Assembly (NCBI RefSeq): GCF_021021435.1
Contig: NZ_JAINWI010000003.1
Location: 248,001 to 312,000 of the forward strand
Reading direction: 5' to 3'
Length of the DNA: 64,000 bases
DNA from: Seohaeicola saemankumensis
Lineage (GTDB): Bacteria; Pseudomonadota; Alphaproteobacteria; Rhodobacterales; Rhodobacteraceae
In this document: positions 1 to 9,454 of the stretch, in pieces
Position numbering within the stretch: position 1 is the first letter of the stretch
Layout of the letters: the number at the start of each line of letters is the position of its first letter
Translations under genes and position numbers: made by a program
Notes under the pieces: generated by a model
Told to the model about the DNA's origin: nothing
The model's database searches: none
Seen by the model: the letters and a program-made list of their open reading frames with translations, nothing else

Positions 1-2
1 CG

Positions 3-1031
3 GCAGGGGGCGATACCGCCTCGGCCCTTGCGGCGGGTTGTCCTGTAGTGCTGCGCGGTCATCAGGCCCATCCCGGCACGGGCGAGATCGTGGCCGAGGC
101 GATCCATGCCGCGATCTTGCGCTGCGACATGCCAGCGGGCGTGTTTTCCTTGATACAAGGCGGGGGAAATGCCGTGGGGCAGGCACTGGTCACCCATCCG
201 CTGATCCGCGCCGTGGGTTTTACCGGCAGTCTGCGCGGTGGGCGGGCGCTGTTCGATCTATGTGCTGCGCGGCCCGAACCGATCCCGTTTTTCGGTGAAC
301 TGGGCAGTATCAACCCGATGTTCCTGCTGCCCGCAGCCATGGCCGCGCGCGGCGAGGCGATTGCCAAAGGATGGGCGGCCAGCCTGACGATGGGGGCAGG
401 GCAGTTCTGCACCAATCCCGGTGTGGCACTTGCTATGGACGGTCCCGATGCTACAGGTTTCGCGGACGCGGCCAGCGCCGCTTTGGCCGATGTGGCGGCA
501 CAGACCATGCTGACCGACGGGATCGCCGAGGCCTATCGCAAGGGTTGCGCCAAAGCACTGGCCCTGCCGCAAGTTACAACCCTGACCGCCCGGGACGCCG
601 ATGGGCGCAATGCGCTGCCGGTTCTGATGCGCGTCACCGGCGATGTCTGGCAGGCCAATCCCGATCTGCATCACGAGGTCTTTGGCCCGTTGGGTATCCT
701 GATCACGGTCAAGGATGCCGACCAGATGCTGGCGATTGCCCACGATCTGGAAGGGCAGTTGACCTGCACCTTGCATATGGACGCAGGCGATACCCAGATG
801 GCCCGCAGCCTGATGCCTGTGCTGGAACGCAAGGCAGGGCGTTTGCTGGCCAACGGTTTCCCCACAGGGGTCGAGGTCTGCGATGCCATGGTGCATGGCG
901 GCCCCTATCCCGCCAGCACCAATTTCGGCGCGACCAGCGTGGGCACAATGGCAATCCGCCGTTTCCTGCGTCCCGTCGCCTATCAGAATGTTCCGGCAGC
1001 GCTGCTGCCTGCCGATTTGCAAGAAGGATAA
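3..1031 (+). CDS. Aldehyde dehydrogenase, ketoglutarate-semialdehyde (2,5-dioxovalerate) type, 5'-truncated by window
   Basis: The frame is open from the first bases of the window, so the N-terminal part lies outside and about 342 codons are seen. The NAD(P)-binding half is partly present. The active-site glutamate lies in FFGELGSINP (codons near 285-310) and the catalytic cysteine in GAGQFCTNPG (near 395-420). The pattern fits the subfamily that oxidises alpha-ketoglutarate semialdehyde to 2-oxoglutarate at the end of sugar-acid or hydroxyproline catabolism. It ends 5 bases before the RraA-like gene, which suggests one transcript. The general ALDH call is secure; the exact substrate is inferred from family resemblance. 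Confidence 0.85.
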   Translation, partial: AGGDTASALAAGCPVVLRGHQAHPGTGEIVAEAIHAAILRCDMPAGVFSLIQGGGNAVGQALVTHPLIRAVGFTGSLRGGRALFDLCAARPEPIPFFGELGSINPMFLLPAAMAARGEAIAKGWAASLTMGAGQFCTNPGVALAMDGPDATGFADAASAALADVAAQTMLTDGIAEAYRKGCAKALALPQVTTLTARDADGRNALPVLMRVTGDVWQANPDLHHEVFGPLGILITVKDADQMLAIAHDLEGQLTCTLHMDAGDTQMARSLMPVLERKAGRLLANGFPTGVEVCDAMVHGGPYPASTNFGATSVGTMAIRRFLRPVAYQNVPAALLPADLQEG

Positions 1032-1036
1032 ACCAG

Positions 1037-1747
1037 ATGGACAAATCCCTGCGCGACCAGTTGATGGGCGTGTCCGTGGCGACACTTGCCACCGTTCTCT
1101 ACAAGCGGGGCCTGCGCAATCAGGTGATACAGGACGTGCATCCTGTCGCCCCCAAGGGCCGCAACATGGTTGGCCCCGCCGTGACTCTGCGCTACATTCC
1201 CGCGCGCGAAGATCGCAACGGGATCGAGGTGTTCCGCAACCCCGATCATCCCCAACGCGTGGCCGTCGATACCTGCCCGGAAGGTGCGGTGCTGGTCATG
1301 GACAGCCGCAAAGACCCGCGCGCGGCCTCGGCAGGGGATATTCTGATCACAAGGCTGATGATGCGCGGTGCCGCCGGAGTCGTGACCGATGGCGGCTTTC
1401 GGGACGCGCATGATATCGCGGGGCTGGATATTCCGGCCTATCACAACCGCCCCTCAAGCCCGACCAATCTGACCCTGCACGAGGCTTATGATCTGGACAT
1501 TCCCATCGGCTGCGGCGATGCGCCGGTCTTTCCTGGCGATATCATCGTGGGCGATGCCGATTGCGTCATCGTGATCCCGCAAGGGATCGCGGTCGAGGTC
1601 GCAGCCGAGGCTGTCAATATGACAGTCTACGAGGATTTCGTGGTCGAGCAGGTCAAGGCAGGTGCCTCGATCATCGGACTTTATCCCGGAACACGGGACG
1701 AACATGCCGAAGCTTTTGCTACGTGGCGCAAGGAGAAAGGGCGCTGA
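1037..1747 (+). CDS. RraA family protein (dimethylmenaquinone methyltransferase / HMG aldolase-like)
   Basis: The product is 236 aa, starting at the ATG just after the dehydrogenase stop. The family hallmarks are GDILITRLMMRGAAGVVTDGG followed by FRD (residues about 99-125), with the Gly-Gly and Arg-Asp that bind metal and the pyruvyl group in RraA-like aldolases. A second conserved block is GCGDAPVFPGDIIVGDADCV. Family members act as 4-hydroxy-4-methyl-2-oxoglutarate aldolase or oxaloacetate decarboxylase; others inhibit RNase E. Coupling to an ALDH of sugar-acid type favours a catabolic lyase role here. No signal peptide, so cytosolic. The family is clear, the substrate is not. Confidence 0.85.
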   Translation: MDKSLRDQLMGVSVATLATVLYKRGLRNQVIQDVHPVAPKGRNMVGPAVTLRYIPAREDRNGIEVFRNPDHPQRVAVDTCPEGAVLVMDSRKDPRAASAGDILITRLMMRGAAGVVTDGGFRDAHDIAGLDIPAYHNRPSSPTNLTLHEAYDLDIPIGCGDAPVFPGDIIVGDADCVIVIPQGIAVEVAAEAVNMTVYEDFVVEQVKAGASIIGLYPGTRDEHAEAFATWRKEKGR

Positions 1748-1816
1748 GTGTCGTGACTTGCAGCGCCCAAGCCAAGGGCCGGCGCGCTGCAATTCCATCC
1801 ATTCAAGCATAGCAAG

Positions 1817-1840
1817 AGCCGGAGGTATGACCCTCCGGCT
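1817..1840. terminator. Bidirectional hairpin between convergent genes
   Basis: The perfect 9-bp stem AGCCGGAGG / CCTCCGGCT with a 6-base loop is followed on the + strand by TGTTTCGTTTT. It lies between the RraA-like gene (ends 1747) and the leftward TRAP permease (ends 1869), so it can stop both transcripts. Confidence 0.75.
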
Positions 1841-1868
1841 TGTTTCGTTTTGCAGGATCGAAGACCCG

Positions 1869-3785
1869 TCAGCGTTTGGCGCGCTGCGCGGCTTCGGCCT
1901 TGAGGGTCTGTGACAACGACACGCGCGGCTCGTTGTTTTCCTCGTCCCACGCGTCCGAGCGTTCGCGGCTGTTCAGGAACAAGGCCAGCAAGCCCAGTGA
2001 CAGGCCGACAATATCGGTCACCAATCCCGGATTGATCAGCGTCAGGGCTGCGGCCACCAGCAAGATACGTGACACCCACCCCGTCGGTCTAAGCAGAAAA
2101 CCCGCAAGACCTGCGGCCAGGAAGGTCACCCCCATCGTTGCCGAAAAGGCTGTCAGTACAATCTCGGTCCATGTGCCGATCATCAGCAAGGACGGCCCGA
2201 AGACGAACATGAAGGGGATGATATACCCTGTCAGACCCAGACGCACGGCCACCATCGACGTGGCCATGACAGGGGATTGCGCGATGCCGCAGGCCGCATA
2301 GACCGCAATCGCCACGGGCGGCGTGATGGCCGACAGGATCGCGTAGTAGAACACGAACATATGCGCGGCAGGAATGGACACGCCCATATTGACCAGCGCA
2401 GGGACCAGCAGCGCCACCTGCACGATATAGGCAGGCGTGGTGGGCATTCCCATGCCCAGCACGATCCCGGCCATCATCGTCAGGATCAGCGCGAAGATCA
2501 ACTGTTGTCCTGCCGCTGCCTTGACCAGACTGGTAAAGGTCAGCCCCAACCCTGTCTGCGCGATCACCCCGATGACGATCCCTGCGGTCGCACAGGCCAG
2601 CGCCACGGCAACCGAGTTGACCGCACCGGAATGCAGCGCGTCGATCAGCTTGGGAAAGGTGAATTCATGCCGCGTGGTTTTCCGCATCAGCACCACAGGC
2701 ACGACCGACAGAATGCCACTGAGCGCCGAAAAAGGCGCAGAATAGCCGCCCATCAGCATCCCGATGATCACAACGAGCGGCAGGAACAGATGCCCCTCAT
2801 CCTTGAGAACCTGACCCACACGTGGCAGGTCGGCCTTGGGCAGACCCTTCATGCCGCGCTTGCGGGCCTCGAAATGCACAGCCAGAAAGACCGCAAGGAA
2901 GTAGAGCAGGGCAGGCATCAGTGCATAACCCGCCACCGTCAGATAGCTGACGCCCATGAATTCGGCCATCACGAAGGCTGCCGCCCCCATGATCGGTGGC
3001 ATGATCTGCCCACCTGTCGAAGCCACTGCCTCGACAGCGCCTGCGAATTGCGGGCGATATCCGATGCGCTTCATCAACGGGATCGAGAACGTGCCGGTGG
3101 TCATCACATTCGCCACGGCAGAACCCGACACCGAACCGAACAGGCCCGACGTCACAACCGCCACCTTGGCGGGCCCACCTGCCGCGTGGCCTGTCAGGGC
3201 CAGCGCGAAATCCATGAAAAGCTTGCCGATCCCGAAGCGTTCAGCCAAGGCACCGAAGATCACGAAAAGCACCACATAAGTAGCCGAAACCTGCGCGGGC
3301 ACCCCGAACAGCGCGTCAGTGGTCATATATTGGTATTCCAGCAGCCGGACCAGATCGGCCTGGGTGAAGAACACCTGATAGGTCAGAAAGATCAGCGCGG
3401 TCAGCGGCAGAATAAAACCGATAGCACGGCGCGTTGCCTCGAGGATCGTGACCAGCATCATCACGGCAAAGACCTGATCCATCACCGACACAGGCCCGAC
3501 ATAGGCCATGCGCGTGTTGAAATAGGTCTGGTTGACAATCGGATAAGCGGCTGCCGCCAAGGCTGCGGCCATGAAGGCCAGATCCAGCAGACCCGGGCCC
3601 TTTCCACGGCGGCCTTCGGTCATCGGCAGGGCCAGATAGGCCAATGCGAGGGCAAAGCCGAAATGGGTCGCGCGCAGCGTGAACGCGTTGGGCGGACCGA
3701 ACCACGCCACGTAAAGGTGAAAGAGGCTCATCGTCACCGCGACCGCTACGGTCAGGCGTCGAAGCCAGACATCAACTGCCAGCAT
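1869..3785 (-). CDS. TRAP transporter permease, DctQ-DctM fusion (TAXI type)
   Basis: This is a polytopic membrane protein of about 638 aa. An N-terminal four-helix DctQ-like part (first ~170 residues) is fused to a 12-helix DctM-like part with GLFGSVSGSAVANVMTTG and GGQIMPPIMGAAAFVMAEF, the conserved loops of the TRAP 4TM/12TM fused family. These permeases work with TAXI receptors and drive Na+-coupled uptake of organic acids such as dicarboxylates or amino acids. The TAXI receptor gene lies immediately upstream on the same strand. I chose ATG at 3785; a TTG at 3809 would add 8 residues. Substrate cannot be read from the sequence. Confidence 0.9.
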   Translation of the reverse strand: MLAVDVWLRRLTVAVAVTMSLFHLYVAWFGPPNAFTLRATHFGFALALAYLALPMTEGRRGKGPGLLDLAFMAAALAAAAYPIVNQTYFNTRMAYVGPVSVMDQVFAVMMLVTILEATRRAIGFILPLTALIFLTYQVFFTQADLVRLLEYQYMTTDALFGVPAQVSATYVVLFVIFGALAERFGIGKLFMDFALALTGHAAGGPAKVAVVTSGLFGSVSGSAVANVMTTGTFSIPLMKRIGYRPQFAGAVEAVASTGGQIMPPIMGAAAFVMAEFMGVSYLTVAGYALMPALLYFLAVFLAVHFEARKRGMKGLPKADLPRVGQVLKDEGHLFLPLVVIIGMLMGGYSAPFSALSGILSVVPVVLMRKTTRHEFTFPKLIDALHSGAVNSVAVALACATAGIVIGVIAQTGLGLTFTSLVKAAAGQQLIFALILTMMAGIVLGMGMPTTPAYIVQVALLVPALVNMGVSIPAAHMFVFYYAILSAITPPVAIAVYAACGIAQSPVMATSMVAVRLGLTGYIIPFMFVFGPSLLMIGTWTEIVLTAFSATMGVTFLAAGLAGFLLRPTGWVSRILLVAAALTLINPGLVTDIVGLSLGLLALFLNSRERSDAWDEENNEPRVSLSQTLKAEAAQRAKR

Positions 3786-3917
3786 CAATCTATCCGCTCG
3801 TGAAAGCAATCTCAGGAAAACGGGTCACGCTGTTCCAGCTTGAAATTGCGACATTACATACGCTTGCGACCTATTGTTCATCTCTCGAAAGGAACCGTTG
3901 GTGCAAGGGGAAGGCAC

Positions 3918-3938
3918 AGGCCGCAGAACATGCGGCCT
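3918..3938 (-). promoter_or_regulatory. Intercistronic hairpin between TAXI receptor and TRAP permease
   Basis: The 8-bp perfect stem AGGCCGCA / TGCGGCCT has a 5-base loop and lies 18 bp beyond the receptor stop and well before the permease start. There is no U-tract on the coding strand, so it is more likely an mRNA-stabilising or attenuating element that keeps receptor output above permease output than a full terminator. Confidence 0.5.
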
Positions 3939-3955
3939 GGACCGGATTGCAGGTG

Positions 3956-4879
3956 TCAGTTCGCGTCGTAGAACGCTTTTGCCGCCGCATGTAGCGGCAC
4001 GCCGCCCTCGTCACGCATCTTTTCGATCGTAATGTCACGCATGGCCGCGCTGATGGTGGCCAGATCGCCACGCTCGGCCCACATATCTGTCAGCAGGGCG
4101 GTCACAACCGCATCGTCCAGATCGCAGCGGCCAATCAACTGGGTCATGTATCCCACCACGACGACATCGTTTTCCTGCTTGGGATAGGTTCCCGCAGGGA
4201 TGGTCAGCGAGGCATAGCCGGGGTTGATCTCGGCGCGCATCTTGCTGATGAACTCCTCGGTCAGCGGGATCATCGTGATATCGGTGGAATTGGCAAGGTC
4301 CATGATCGCCGAGGCAGGGGCCGTGGTGCCAGCGGTGAACAGATCGGCGTTGCCATCCTGCACAAGACCCACACCGTCCGAATAGGATACGTAATCGACG
4401 CTACGCATATCGTCATAGCTGGTGCCTGCGGTTTGCAGGATCGCGCGCATCACCTGTTCGGCGGTATTGCCGACCGGCTGCGTCACGATACGCTTGCCCT
4501 TGAGGTCATCAACGGATGTGATGCCGCTATCAGCAGGGGCAGCCATCTGGAAATACTGCGGGTAAAGTGTGCCCATCAGACAGATATTGTCGGCCTTGCC
4601 TTCAAAAGGTGCACGACCTTCAAGGGCGTCCACGACCGAGATCGAATTGCCAAAGGCCAGATCGGTCATGCCGCCCTGAACGCCCTGCGCGTTGGCGACA
4701 CCGCCGCCCGGCAGCACCTGAACGCTGATACCGTTATCGGACAGCATCGACTGAATCGCCCCGCCCAGCGGATACCACGAGCCGCCCTGCGGGCCGGTCA
4801 TGATCTTGATTTGTTGGGCATGGGCCTGTCCGGCAAGTGCCGCTACAGCCACGGCTCCGGTCAAAAGAAATCTACGCAT
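3956..4879 (-). CDS. TAXI family TRAP transporter solute receptor
   Basis: The product is 307 aa with a typical Sec signal (MRRFLLTGAVAVAALAGQAHA, cleavage near residue 21), so it is periplasmic. The mature start QQIKIMTGPQGGSWYPLGGA is the signature of the TAXI family (immunogenic-protein type receptors), followed by VLPGGGVANAQGVQGG and LKGKRIVTQPVGNTAEQV. It should capture a solute and deliver it to the fused permease encoded downstream. The start codon is preceded by GGGAGGAACTG. The receptor-before-permease order is usual for this family. Confidence 0.92.
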   Translation of the reverse strand: MRRFLLTGAVAVAALAGQAHAQQIKIMTGPQGGSWYPLGGAIQSMLSDNGISVQVLPGGGVANAQGVQGGMTDLAFGNSISVVDALEGRAPFEGKADNICLMGTLYPQYFQMAAPADSGITSVDDLKGKRIVTQPVGNTAEQVMRAILQTAGTSYDDMRSVDYVSYSDGVGLVQDGNADLFTAGTTAPASAIMDLANSTDITMIPLTEEFISKMRAEINPGYASLTIPAGTYPKQENDVVVVGYMTQLIGRCDLDDAVVTALLTDMWAERGDLATISAAMRDITIEKMRDEGGVPLHAAAKAFYDAN

Positions 4880-5048
4880 CAGTTCCTCCCTGTCAGCGCT
4901 TCATATCTGCCCTTGCGGTGACGGTGTCGCCAGCGCGGGCTTATACATCAGGTCCGGGCGCACCTCCTCGCCGGCTCCAATGCGGATACTCCACCAGATA
5001 GGGGGTGAGTTGTCAAATATATTTACAAGATAGATTTGCAGCGACAGA

Positions 5049-5070
5049 CGCCCGCCCGATCGGGCGGGCG
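5049..5070. repeat. Perfect 22-bp GC palindrome in intergenic region
   Basis: The sequence CGCCCGCCCGATCGGGCGGGCG reads the same on both strands. It lies in the 316-bp gap between the TAXI receptor start (4879) and the GlsB-type gene end (5196). It could act as a terminator stem for the leftward small gene, though the T-run that follows is weak on both strands. An AT-rich stretch at 5014-5040 beside it may belong to the receptor promoter. No gene is seen in this gap. Confidence 0.45.
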
Positions 5071-5195
5071 AGACTGGTTTTCAATCCTTTGCCCAATACC
5101 TTCGCGGCTGGGTTGGGCTGTGTTTGATTGCGAGGACAACACTTCGGCACCGCGCTCTTGGTGGCGTCGGGGCAGATGGTCGTCCTGATGTGAAA

Positions 5196-5447
5196 TCAGC
5201 GTTTGATCGCCCTTGCACCCCAGATCAGGATACAGGCCCCGACAACCCCTGCCACAAGATAGCCGATCCAGCCGCCGAAAGAGACTCCGAGCATTCCGAA
5301 CAGGAAGCCCGCAATCGCAGCGCCGATTATGCCAAGGATTATATTGAGTAAGATACCTGTGTCCGATTTCATGAAGGCGGAGGCAATCCAACCCGCCAGA
5401 CCACCGATGATGATGGCTGCAATCCATCCGATCCCTGCTTCGTCCAT
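5196..5447 (-). CDS. GlsB/YeaQ/YmgE family small membrane protein
   Basis: The product is 83 aa and almost entirely hydrophobic, with three predicted membrane segments rich in glycine (AAIIIGGLAGWIASAFMK, ILGIIGAAIAGFLFGMLG, GYLVAGVVGACILIWGA). This is the transglycosylase-associated (YeaQ/YmgE) pattern; members are often stress-induced and of uncertain function. The start at 5447 is supported by ACGGAGTATAAAA just upstream; a longer open frame to 5606 has no protein-like character. The gene stands alone between the TRAP operon and an AEC carrier. Confidence 0.85.
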   Translation of the reverse strand: MDEAGIGWIAAIIIGGLAGWIASAFMKSDTGILLNIILGIIGAAIAGFLFGMLGVSFGGWIGYLVAGVVGACILIWGARAIKR

Positions 5448-5584
5448 TTTTATACTCCGTTCCGTCTTAAGGTGAATCCGCTGGTGCAAGGCATTTTTGG
5501 CAAATGCTCTGCGTATAACGGATTCGCGTGGCTTCCGTTCCCTTTTGCCCGTCGTTTTTTGCAGCGACCACGTTAGCAAAGGCG

Positions 5585-6493
5585 CTATCCGGCTTGCAGA
5601 AGCCACAGAACCAGCGGGATCGTCCCGACTGCGGCAAGGGTTTGCGATGTCACGATTCCCGCCATTAACCGGCCATCGCCATTAAGCTGCCGTGTCAGGA
5701 CATAGGCCGTGGGCGCGGTCGGAATGGCCGAGAACACGATCAGCACCAATGCCTCGGTGCCGCCCAGACCGAAGAGGTGGCCGATCCCCGCGGCCAGAAC
5801 CGGCATTGCCAGCAACCGCAATGCGCCGATCCCCGCAAGTGTCAGCATGTCCAGCCGCAGGGCCGCAGGTTGTAGCGCGGCCCCTACACAAAGCAGACCC
5901 AATGGCAAACTGGCCTGCGCGAGAAGTTCCAGAAAACGTCCGGTGCCGTAGGGCAGGCCGACTCCGCTGAGTGCCAGCGCGATACCGGCCAGACAAGCAA
6001 GGATCAGCGGGTTGCCAAGAACCTTGCGGGCAAACAACACAGGTTTCCGCATCATGGCCGCATCGGTCAATGCGATGATGGACAGCACATTCACCAACGG
6101 CACCGCAACCGCCAGATAAAGCGCCGCCCGTTCGACCCCCGGCGTGCCTGCCAACATCGCGATGATTGCCAGACCCAGATAGGTATTGAACCGCACCGCC
6201 CCTTGCAGCACCGGCCCGAAACGCGCGGATGGCACCGGATGCACCAGCCGCGCCAGCCAAAGCCCTGCCGCAGCCACCACGATAATCACAACTGCCGCAC
6301 TGCCCAGACGCAGCACTTCGGGATCACGGACCGGTGCATCCGCCAGACTGGACAGCAGCAGTGCCGGAAACAACAAAAAGTAGTTCACCCTTTCGGCGGC
6401 GGCCCAGAAACCCGCATCGGGAAATCCGAAACGGACCAATCCGAACCCCAGACAGATCAGGGCGAAAAGCGGCCAGATCGTGATGAAAAGCAA
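5585..6493 (-). CDS. AEC family (auxin efflux carrier-like) transporter
   Basis: The product is about 302 aa with roughly ten hydrophobic helices in the two five-helix repeats of the AEC/BART group. Examples are ITIWPLFALICLGFGLVRFG at the N-terminus and GPVLQGAVRFNTYLGLAII in the middle. Bacterial members export or import small organic acids such as malonate or malate. The best start is TTG at 6493, because AGAAAGGG lies about 7 bases ahead of it and the protein then begins at the first helix; a further TTG at 6562 would add 23 hydrophilic residues. The end overlaps the small GlsB-type gene's upstream region, so they are separate units. Substrate unknown. Confidence 0.8.
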   Translation of the reverse strand: MLFITIWPLFALICLGFGLVRFGFPDAGFWAAAERVNYFLLFPALLLSSLADAPVRDPEVLRLGSAAVVIIVVAAAGLWLARLVHPVPSARFGPVLQGAVRFNTYLGLAIIAMLAGTPGVERAALYLAVAVPLVNVLSIIALTDAAMMRKPVLFARKVLGNPLILACLAGIALALSGVGLPYGTGRFLELLAQASLPLGLLCVGAALQPAALRLDMLTLAGIGALRLLAMPVLAAGIGHLFGLGGTEALVLIVFSAIPTAPTAYVLTRQLNGDGRLMAGIVTSQTLAAVGTIPLVLWLLQAG

Positions 6494-6665
6494 TGAATGA
6501 CCCTTTCTGGTGCGGCCTGTCGGCACGGCTTCACCCGAAGGCACAGCGGCCAAGGGTATCAATTGCCCTGTTTAAGAACGCCTAACGGGAAGGGGCAAGA
6601 TCGGAAACGTGGTAAAGGCTCTGTGACACACGGCTTTCCGGCTTTGGAAGGTCGGCAAGGCGGGT

Positions 6666-7907
6666 TTAGGGGACCAAAGCCGCCTTGAGGCCCGCATCGG
6701 GAAAGCATGTCGCGGCGCGGCCTGTACCCTCCTGCCAGCGCCCGATGGAGCGACGGGTTTTGAAGCCGGCCAGACCATCGGCCCCGCCAACATCATGCCC
6801 CCGCGCCTCAAGCGCGCGCTGCATGGCCGCGATGTCGGACCGCAGCATCTTGTCGACAGGGCGCCAACGGGTCGTGAAATCGCCCATGCCGTATTGGATG
6901 CGGTCGCCGACATGCCCGACAAAAAGCGCGTAAAGATCGCTCATGTTGTAGTCCTTGAGCACATAGAAATTTGGCGTCACGATAAAGGCCGGACCTTTGC
7001 GGCCAGCGGGCAGCAACAAGAAACCCTCGGCCCTGCGCTCGTGCGCGGGAAAACTCTGACCCGACACGCGGGTCACACCCAGCGCTTCCCAATCCGCGAT
7101 CAACAGCCCCTGATCAGGGCCTTCAAGATGGCAGGGCAGAGAGGCCGGCAGGCTTACCTCGAACCCCCAGTCGCGGCCTGTCTGCCAGCCGTGGCGCGCA
7201 AGGTAATGCGCGATCGAGGCGATCGTATCCGCCGCCGATCCCCATATATCGGCGCGCCCGTCGCCATCCCCGTCCACGGCATATTCCAGCACATTGGAAG
7301 GCATGAATTGCGGCTGGCCCAACGCACCGGCCCAACTGCTTTTCATCGTTCCTGCCGCTAATTTGCCGCGCTCCAGCACTTGCAGCGCCGCAACCAGTTC
7401 CTGTGTGAAATACGCGGCCCGTGTGCTCATGAAACCTTTGGTTCCCAGAACGGCAAAGGCGTCATGCGGTATAGCGGCGCGCCCGAAGTTGCTTTCGCGG
7501 CCCCAGATCGCCAGAATGATGCGCGCGGGCACGCCGGTCTCGCGCGCGACCCGCTCCAGCGTGGCGGCATGCCGCGTAGCCATCTGCCGCCCGACCGCGG
7601 TTGTGCCTTCCACCGTGCCGCGGTTGAAATACCGCTCCGGTGCACCGAATTCGGCCTGCCGCTGCCGCACCGGTTGGTCGCCGGATAATCCGGGCGGCAC
7701 AAGATCGGGCAGTTCCCAATTCAGCGTCACGCCGTTGAACGCCGCCTCGAAACTGCCGCGCGAGACACCTTTGGCCTGCGCCATGGGCCAGACCGTCTGT
7801 GCAAGCCATGTCTGGAACTGCCTTTCGGTCGCCGCCCGATCCTGCGCGATCAGGGGTAGGGGAAGCAGGCAGATCCACGCCAGAACAACAAGAAAACGAA
7901 GAGACAA
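6666..7907 (-). CDS. Lytic murein transglycosylase, MltB family with C-terminal peptidoglycan-binding domain
   Basis: The product is 413 aa. A signal peptide (first ~21 residues, LLPLPLIAQ) is followed by an SLT_2 domain with the catalytic glutamate at E138 in AIWGRESNFG. The motifs GALGQPQFMPSNVL and DGDGRADIWGSAADTIASIAHYL are typical of MltB-like enzymes that cleave glycan strands to 1,6-anhydro-muropeptides in the periplasm. The last ~70 residues form a PG_binding_1 repeat (DIAAMQRALEARGHDVGGADG). There is no lipobox cysteine, so the enzyme is soluble or wall-bound rather than a lipoprotein. Confidence 0.93.
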   Translation of the reverse strand: MSLRFLVVLAWICLLPLPLIAQDRAATERQFQTWLAQTVWPMAQAKGVSRGSFEAAFNGVTLNWELPDLVPPGLSGDQPVRQRQAEFGAPERYFNRGTVEGTTAVGRQMATRHAATLERVARETGVPARIILAIWGRESNFGRAAIPHDAFAVLGTKGFMSTRAAYFTQELVAALQVLERGKLAAGTMKSSWAGALGQPQFMPSNVLEYAVDGDGDGRADIWGSAADTIASIAHYLARHGWQTGRDWGFEVSLPASLPCHLEGPDQGLLIADWEALGVTRVSGQSFPAHERRAEGFLLLPAGRKGPAFIVTPNFYVLKDYNMSDLYALFVGHVGDRIQYGMGDFTTRWRPVDKMLRSDIAAMQRALEARGHDVGGADGLAGFKTRRSIGRWQEGTGRAATCFPDAGLKAALVP

Positions 7908-7999
7908 AGGATACTCCTGTCATGTGGTCGGACGCTTTTACCCTATCCGCAGAGGCCCCGTCTGTCGCGCTTTCCCTGTGGGCATTTCCCGCTGATTCT

Positions 8000-9250
8000 T
8001 CAGGCAGGTTGGGATGTATATCGCTCGACCATGAAACTTGTCGCGCCGTGGATCAGGGCCGAGGCAAAAATCGTATAGGCCACCAAAGCCCATAGCTGAT
8101 CTTCGTTAACAAACTCCATATGACCCGTCGCATAGCCGATATAATAGACCGAGCCGATCCCCCGCACGCCGAAAAAGCTGACAATCAGGCGGTCGGAAGG
8201 CGGCAGCCCCGTCCGCCACAGCGCGACCCAGCCGACCAGTGGCCTGATCACCAGAATCAGCCCGAAACCGATCAGGGTATGGCTCCAGTCCAGCACGGGC
8301 CAAAGGGCGGGCAACACGCCGCCCAGAAGCAGCAGAAGAAAGGCTGTCAGAACATGCTCTACCGCCTCGCTGAAACCGTGCAGGCGTTTGTGGAAATGAT
8401 GCTTTTTCTGTACGCGGCGGCACACCAGACCGGCCATGAAAGCGCCGATGAAACCGTAGCCTTCGACCAGTTCGACCATGCCATAGCACAACAGGACCGC
8501 ACCCAACGCCAAAACGCCCGGACCGCTTTTCTCGATCGCGGCGCTGCCCCATGACGAAAACAGGCTGCGTCCCAGAAGCCAGCCGAAAAACGCGCCGACG
8601 ATGGCCCCGACTGCAATCCGGTAGATCACGTCGCGCGTCATCCATTCCACGATCCACACCGACGGATCAGCCCCCTGCGCTGCGATGATCAGGCCAAGAT
8701 AGACAAACGGAAAGGCCAACCCGTCGTTCAACCCTGCCTCTGCCGTCAGCGTGAAGCGCACCGGATGCTCCTGGCCTTCAAGCGGGGGGCCGACCTGCAC
8801 ATCACCTGCCAGCACCGGATCGGTCGGCGATAGCACCGCGCCCAACAAGACCGCCCCCGCGACGGTCATACCTGCCAGCGCCCATCCCAGAAACGCGGTT
8901 GCCGCAATGGTCAGCGGCATCGCAATCACCAGAAGCCTCACCGTCGGTTGCCAGCGTTTCCAGCTTTCTATGTCGTCGATTTGCAATCCCGTGGCGAATA
9001 AGACGACGATCACCACGATTTCGCTGGTGATCTCCCACAAGGCGGGCGAAACGGTCGGATCGGGAATGTCCGGCATGCCGGGGATCAGATTGAAGATCAC
9101 CAAACCCGCCAGCATCATGATCGCGGAAGACGAGGCCGCGCTTTTGAACAGGATACGTGGCAGCAGATGCGCAATGAACACCGCTGCCCCGACTGCTGTC
9201 ATCAGCACATGCATCTGTGACAGTCCGAAAAAGGGATCAGCATCATTCAT
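8000..9250 (-). CDS. Cation:proton antiporter, CPA1 (NhaP-like)
   Basis: The product is about 416 aa with 12-13 hydrophobic segments. The key region GAVLLGAVLSPTDPVLAGDVQVG (residues ~130-150) has the conserved TDP of CPA1 exchangers, and AEAGLNDGLAFPFVYLGL has the ND pair of the ion-binding helix. It should exchange Na+ or K+ for protons across the inner membrane. ATG at 9250 begins MNDADPFFGLSQMHV; another possible start at 9286 adds 12 residues and the Shine-Dalgarno GAAGGA is nearer to neither ideally. Monocistronic. Confidence 0.88.
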   Translation of the reverse strand: MNDADPFFGLSQMHVLMTAVGAAVFIAHLLPRILFKSAASSSAIMMLAGLVIFNLIPGMPDIPDPTVSPALWEITSEIVVIVVLFATGLQIDDIESWKRWQPTVRLLVIAMPLTIAATAFLGWALAGMTVAGAVLLGAVLSPTDPVLAGDVQVGPPLEGQEHPVRFTLTAEAGLNDGLAFPFVYLGLIIAAQGADPSVWIVEWMTRDVIYRIAVGAIVGAFFGWLLGRSLFSSWGSAAIEKSGPGVLALGAVLLCYGMVELVEGYGFIGAFMAGLVCRRVQKKHHFHKRLHGFSEAVEHVLTAFLLLLLGGVLPALWPVLDWSHTLIGFGLILVIRPLVGWVALWRTGLPPSDRLIVSFFGVRGIGSVYYIGYATGHMEFVNEDQLWALVAYTIFASALIHGATSFMVERYTSQPA

Positions 9251-9454
9251 CGTGGTCTTGTATCCTTCTGATTGATCGCCATGCAATCCGGTTGACCCAT
9301 GCGAGGGTCATGTCAAGGTCAGGCTGTTCCAATGTTGTTCGACCGGAATTGGTTCCAGTGGCGCGCGTTTCGTCACAGACAAGGGTATCCGTGTATGACC
9401 GGCGATGAAACCCGACCGGACCTGTCGCGGTTTGGTGCCGCTTCAGGTGCTCGG

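Noticed and set aside
2277-3803. 508-aa + strand open frame
   Set aside because: Rich in His, Arg, Gln and Asp with no hydrophobic core; it is the antisense shadow of the TRAP fused permease.
5049-5070. Possible restriction-site cluster or origin at the GC palindrome
   Set aside because: A single palindrome with no iterons or AT-rich region to support an origin.
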